Source: a virus
Length of the DNA stretch: 22,172 nt
Virus record (IMG/VR): IMGVR_UViG_3300046538_000155
Coordinates: 1-22,172 of that record
Direction: 5' to 3' (one strand)
The notes below the pieces were generated by a model. That model ran no database searches. It saw only the letters and a list, made by a program, of their open reading frames with translations, and was not told the origin of the DNA. Position 1 is the first letter of the stretch. Each line of letters begins with the position of its first letter. Below, piece by piece: positions 20,053 through 22,172 of this stretch. Both the position numbers and the translations under genes were made by a program.

Positions 20053-22098
20053 ATGACAACGCCAACCGCCCAGCACCACGCCAGCCGCTCCGCCGGCGAC
20101 CCGCGCACCATGCCGCCGCTCAGCCGCGCGGCGGAACTGGTACCGGCCACCTTCAACGAAGCGGACAACACCATCGACGTGGTGTGGACCACCGGCGCGC
20201 GCGTGCGCCGCTACGACTGGTGGACCGAAACCGCCTACGAGGAAGAACTGGCGGTCACGCCGGAAGCGGTTGACATGTCGCGCTTCGAGGCCGGCACCGT
20301 GCAGGTGCTCGACGGCCACCGCGTATATGGTGGCGTGGCCGCCATCCTCGGCATCGCCACGCGCGGCAGCATCGAGAACGGCGAAGGGCGCGCCACGCTG
20401 CGCCTGTCCACGCGGCCCGAAATGGCCGGCATCGTCGCCGACATCCGCGCCGGCATCATCCGCTCGATCAGCTTCGGCTACAACGTCACCAGGTACGAGA
20501 TCACCCGTGCCATCGACCGTACCGACGGCGTCAACATGCCGCTGTACCGAGCCGCCGCGTGGCAGCCGTACGAAATCAGTTTCGTCACCGTCCCTGCCGA
20601 CGCCGACGCGAGCACGCGCCAGCAACCGGCAAGCGGTGGCATGCCGTGCGAGTTCATTACCCGGGCGAGCGCCCAACCCACTCCAACCTCACAGGAACCC
20701 ACCATGACCCAAGGTACCCAGCCGGGCGCTCAGAATCCCGCGCCCACCGACCCGAACCGCGCCGCCGAACCGGCCCCGGCCCCGGCTCCGGCCGTCGCGC
20801 CGGCCACCAGCGCGCCGCCCGCTGCCGACGCCGCCAGCCGCGCTGCCGACATCACCGACCTGTGCGTGCGCCATGGCGTGGCCAACCTGGCCGCCGGCCT
20901 GATCCGCTCCGGCAATTCTGTCGACCAGGCGCGCGCCGCCGTGCTGGAAGAGCTGGCCCGCAACGACGCCGCGCGTGGCGGACACCAGAATGTGCGCGTG
21001 CAGACCGTCTCCGACGAGCACGAAACCCGCATCGCCGGCATCACCGAGGCGGTGCTGCACCGGGTCGACGCGCGCGCCCAACTCACCGACAATGGCCGTC
21101 AGTACCGCGGCATGACGCTGCTCGAGCTGGGACGCGACCTGCTGGAGTCGCGCGGCGTCAACACGCGCGGCATGGACCGCATGCGCCTGGCGTCCGAAAT
21201 GCTGCAGTTCCGCTCCGGCATGCACTCGACTTCCGACTTCGCGAACCTGTTTGCCAACGTCGCCAACAAGCGCCTGCGCGCGGCCTACGATGAAAACCCG
21301 GGCACCTACGCGTTGTGGGCGCGCCGCGCGCCGAACGCGCCGGACTTCAAGAACATCTCGGTGGTGCAGCTGTCGGGCGCGCCGGACCTGCTGCAGACCA
21401 ACGAGCACGGCGAGTTCAAGTACGGCACCATGAAAGACGGCGCCGAATCGTACAACGTGCTGACCTACGGCCGCATTGTCTCGCTATCGCGCCAGGCGCT
21501 GATCAACGACGACCTGCGCGGCTTCGACCGGCTGGTGGCCGCATTCGGAAACAGCTCGCGCCGGCTGGAAAACCGCACCGTCTACAGCCAGCTGACCGCG
21601 AACGCCAACATGGCCGACGGCGTAGCCTTGTTCGAGGCCGGCACGCACAAGAACCTCGGCACCGGTGCCCCGTCGGCACTGCAGTTCTCGGCACTGACCA
21701 CCGCGCGTGCCGCGATGCGCGTGCAGAAGGGCCTGCAGAACGAAGAGCTGAACCTGGCCCCGGCCTACCTGATCGTGCCGGCGGCGCTGGAGCAGACCGC
21801 CTACCAGCTGACCAGTTCGAACTACGTGCCGGCCAAGCAGGCCGACGTGAACGAATTCCGCACCGGCGGGCGCACCTCGCTCGAGCCGATCATCGAGCCG
21901 GTGCTGGACGCCAACAGCGCCACCGCCTGGTACCTGGCCAGCAACAACGGCCAGATCGACACCGTCGAATACTGCTACCTGGACGGCGCCGAAGGTCCGG
22001 TCATCGAGAGCGAAGTCGGCTTCGAGGTGGACGGCCTGTCGTACAAATGCCGGCTCGACTTCGCCGCCAAGGCCATCGACTACCGCGGCGTGTACTAG
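20053..22098 (+). CDS. Prohead protease / major capsid protein fusion
   Basis: This 681-residue fusion (from ATG 20053) combines an HK97-type S78 prohead protease with the major capsid protein. Protease: His89 in VLDGHRVYGG, Ser140 in RSISFGY, and an acidic residue in PYEISFVTVPADA. An Ala/Pro linker (about 230-275) and a helical, scaffold-like region (about 280-385) follow, then a capsid domain with FANLFANVANKRLRAAYDE, TYGRIVSLSRQALINDD and the C-terminal VGFEVDGLSYKCRLDF. The frame is open to 19963, but ATG 20053 avoids the palindrome. An in-frame ATG at 20704, with AGGAA six bases upstream, could start a separate scaffold-capsid product. Proteolysis would trim the scaffold part. Confidence 0.93.
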   Translation: MTTPTAQHHASRSAGDPRTMPPLSRAAELVPATFNEADNTIDVVWTTGARVRRYDWWTETAYEEELAVTPEAVDMSRFEAGTVQVLDGHRVYGGVAAILGIATRGSIENGEGRATLRLSTRPEMAGIVADIRAGIIRSISFGYNVTRYEITRAIDRTDGVNMPLYRAAAWQPYEISFVTVPADADASTRQQPASGGMPCEFITRASAQPTPTSQEPTMTQGTQPGAQNPAPTDPNRAAEPAPAPAPAVAPATSAPPAADAASRAADITDLCVRHGVANLAAGLIRSGNSVDQARAAVLEELARNDAARGGHQNVRVQTVSDEHETRIAGITEAVLHRVDARAQLTDNGRQYRGMTLLELGRDLLESRGVNTRGMDRMRLASEMLQFRSGMHSTSDFANLFANVANKRLRAAYDENPGTYALWARRAPNAPDFKNISVVQLSGAPDLLQTNEHGEFKYGTMKDGAESYNVLTYGRIVSLSRQALINDDLRGFDRLVAAFGNSSRRLENRTVYSQLTANANMADGVALFEAGTHKNLGTGAPSALQFSALTTARAAMRVQKGLQNEELNLAPAYLIVPAALEQTAYQLTSSNYVPAKQADVNEFRTGGRTSLEPIIEPVLDANSATAWYLASNNGQIDTVEYCYLDGAEGPVIESEVGFEVDGLSYKCRLDFAAKAIDYRGVY

Positions 22099-22152
22099 GC
22101 GGCCGGCGTCTGATCCGGCGCCCCATCCACCGAATAGAAAAGGAACTCGGAC

Positions 22153-22172
22153 ATGAAAAATTTTGTGCAAGG
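22153..22172 (+). CDS. Start of a probable DUF2190 capsid decoration protein (truncated by window)
   Basis: Only MKNFVQ is visible. AAGGAA lies 9-14 bases before ATG 22153. MKNFVQ is the typical beginning of DUF2190 family proteins, which commonly follow a protease-capsid fusion and act as decoration proteins. Six residues cannot prove it. Confidence 0.5.

Noticed and set aside
1-22172. CRISPR arrays, tRNA genes, insertion sequences
   Set aside because: No regularly spaced repeats with spacers, no cloverleaf-like sequence next to int, and no transposase frame were seen.

Overview
The window is the left part of a lambda-like (siphophage-type gene order) prophage inserted immediately upstream of a chromosomal mutS gene. 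The high GC, the mutS N-terminus and the phage protein flavour suggest a betaproteobacterium, probably Oxalobacteraceae (Massilia, Janthinobacterium or Duganella type). That assignment rests on recall of protein families, not on a search.

Layout. Bases 1-880 (minus) are the 5' part of mutS, which runs off the window. Bases 881-1084 are the host/phage junction, with inverted repeats just before a tyrosine integrase gene (1043-2374, plus). Bases 2331-7998 (minus) form a long early-left operon of small, tightly packed and often ATGA-overlapping genes. It starts at a promoter/operator at 8030-8070 and ends in an AlpA-type excisionase convergent with int. Among its genes are DUF2303, DUF1566-like and cupin-DUF551 proteins; most others are unknown. 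Bases 8101-10528 (minus) are the lysogenic transcript: an S24/LexA-type CI repressor, then a HipA/HipT-like kinase, then a two-domain protein (HipS-like plus HIRAN-like), then a rho-independent terminator. Bases 10549-10928 (plus) hold the right operator/promoter and a Cro-like gene. A CII-like (CP76) regulator and a 909-residue TOPRIM primase-helicase follow, then a 250-bp cluster of GCAGGGT repeats that looks like a replication origin.

From 14515 onward (plus) lies the head-packaging module: an unknown structural-type protein, terminase small (Nu1-like) and large (GpA) subunits, a Mor-type activator, gpW-like head-tail joiner, lambda-type portal, a prohead protease/major capsid fusion, and the first codons of a probable DUF2190 decoration protein.

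How it works together. One repressor operator sequence (TAAACA-N3-TGTTTA) occurs at both ends of the repressor-kinase-HIRAN block and overlaps the -10 of two nearly identical divergent promoters, so this is a lambda-style OL/PL ... cI ... OR/PR immunity region. The most interesting feature is that the kinase/HIRAN pair sits exactly where lambda carries rexA/rexB, between cI and OL. It is co-oriented with the repressor, lower in GC than the phage core, and closed by its own terminator. A lysogenically expressed, two-gene HipBST-like toxin or superinfection-exclusion system, with a possible DNA-end-sensing (HIRAN) partner, is the best candidate for an undescribed system here. Other points of interest are the insertion at the mutS 5' end, a 25-bp near-palindrome repeated before gpW and before the protease-capsid gene, and an in-frame internal start that could make the capsid separately from the protease fusion.
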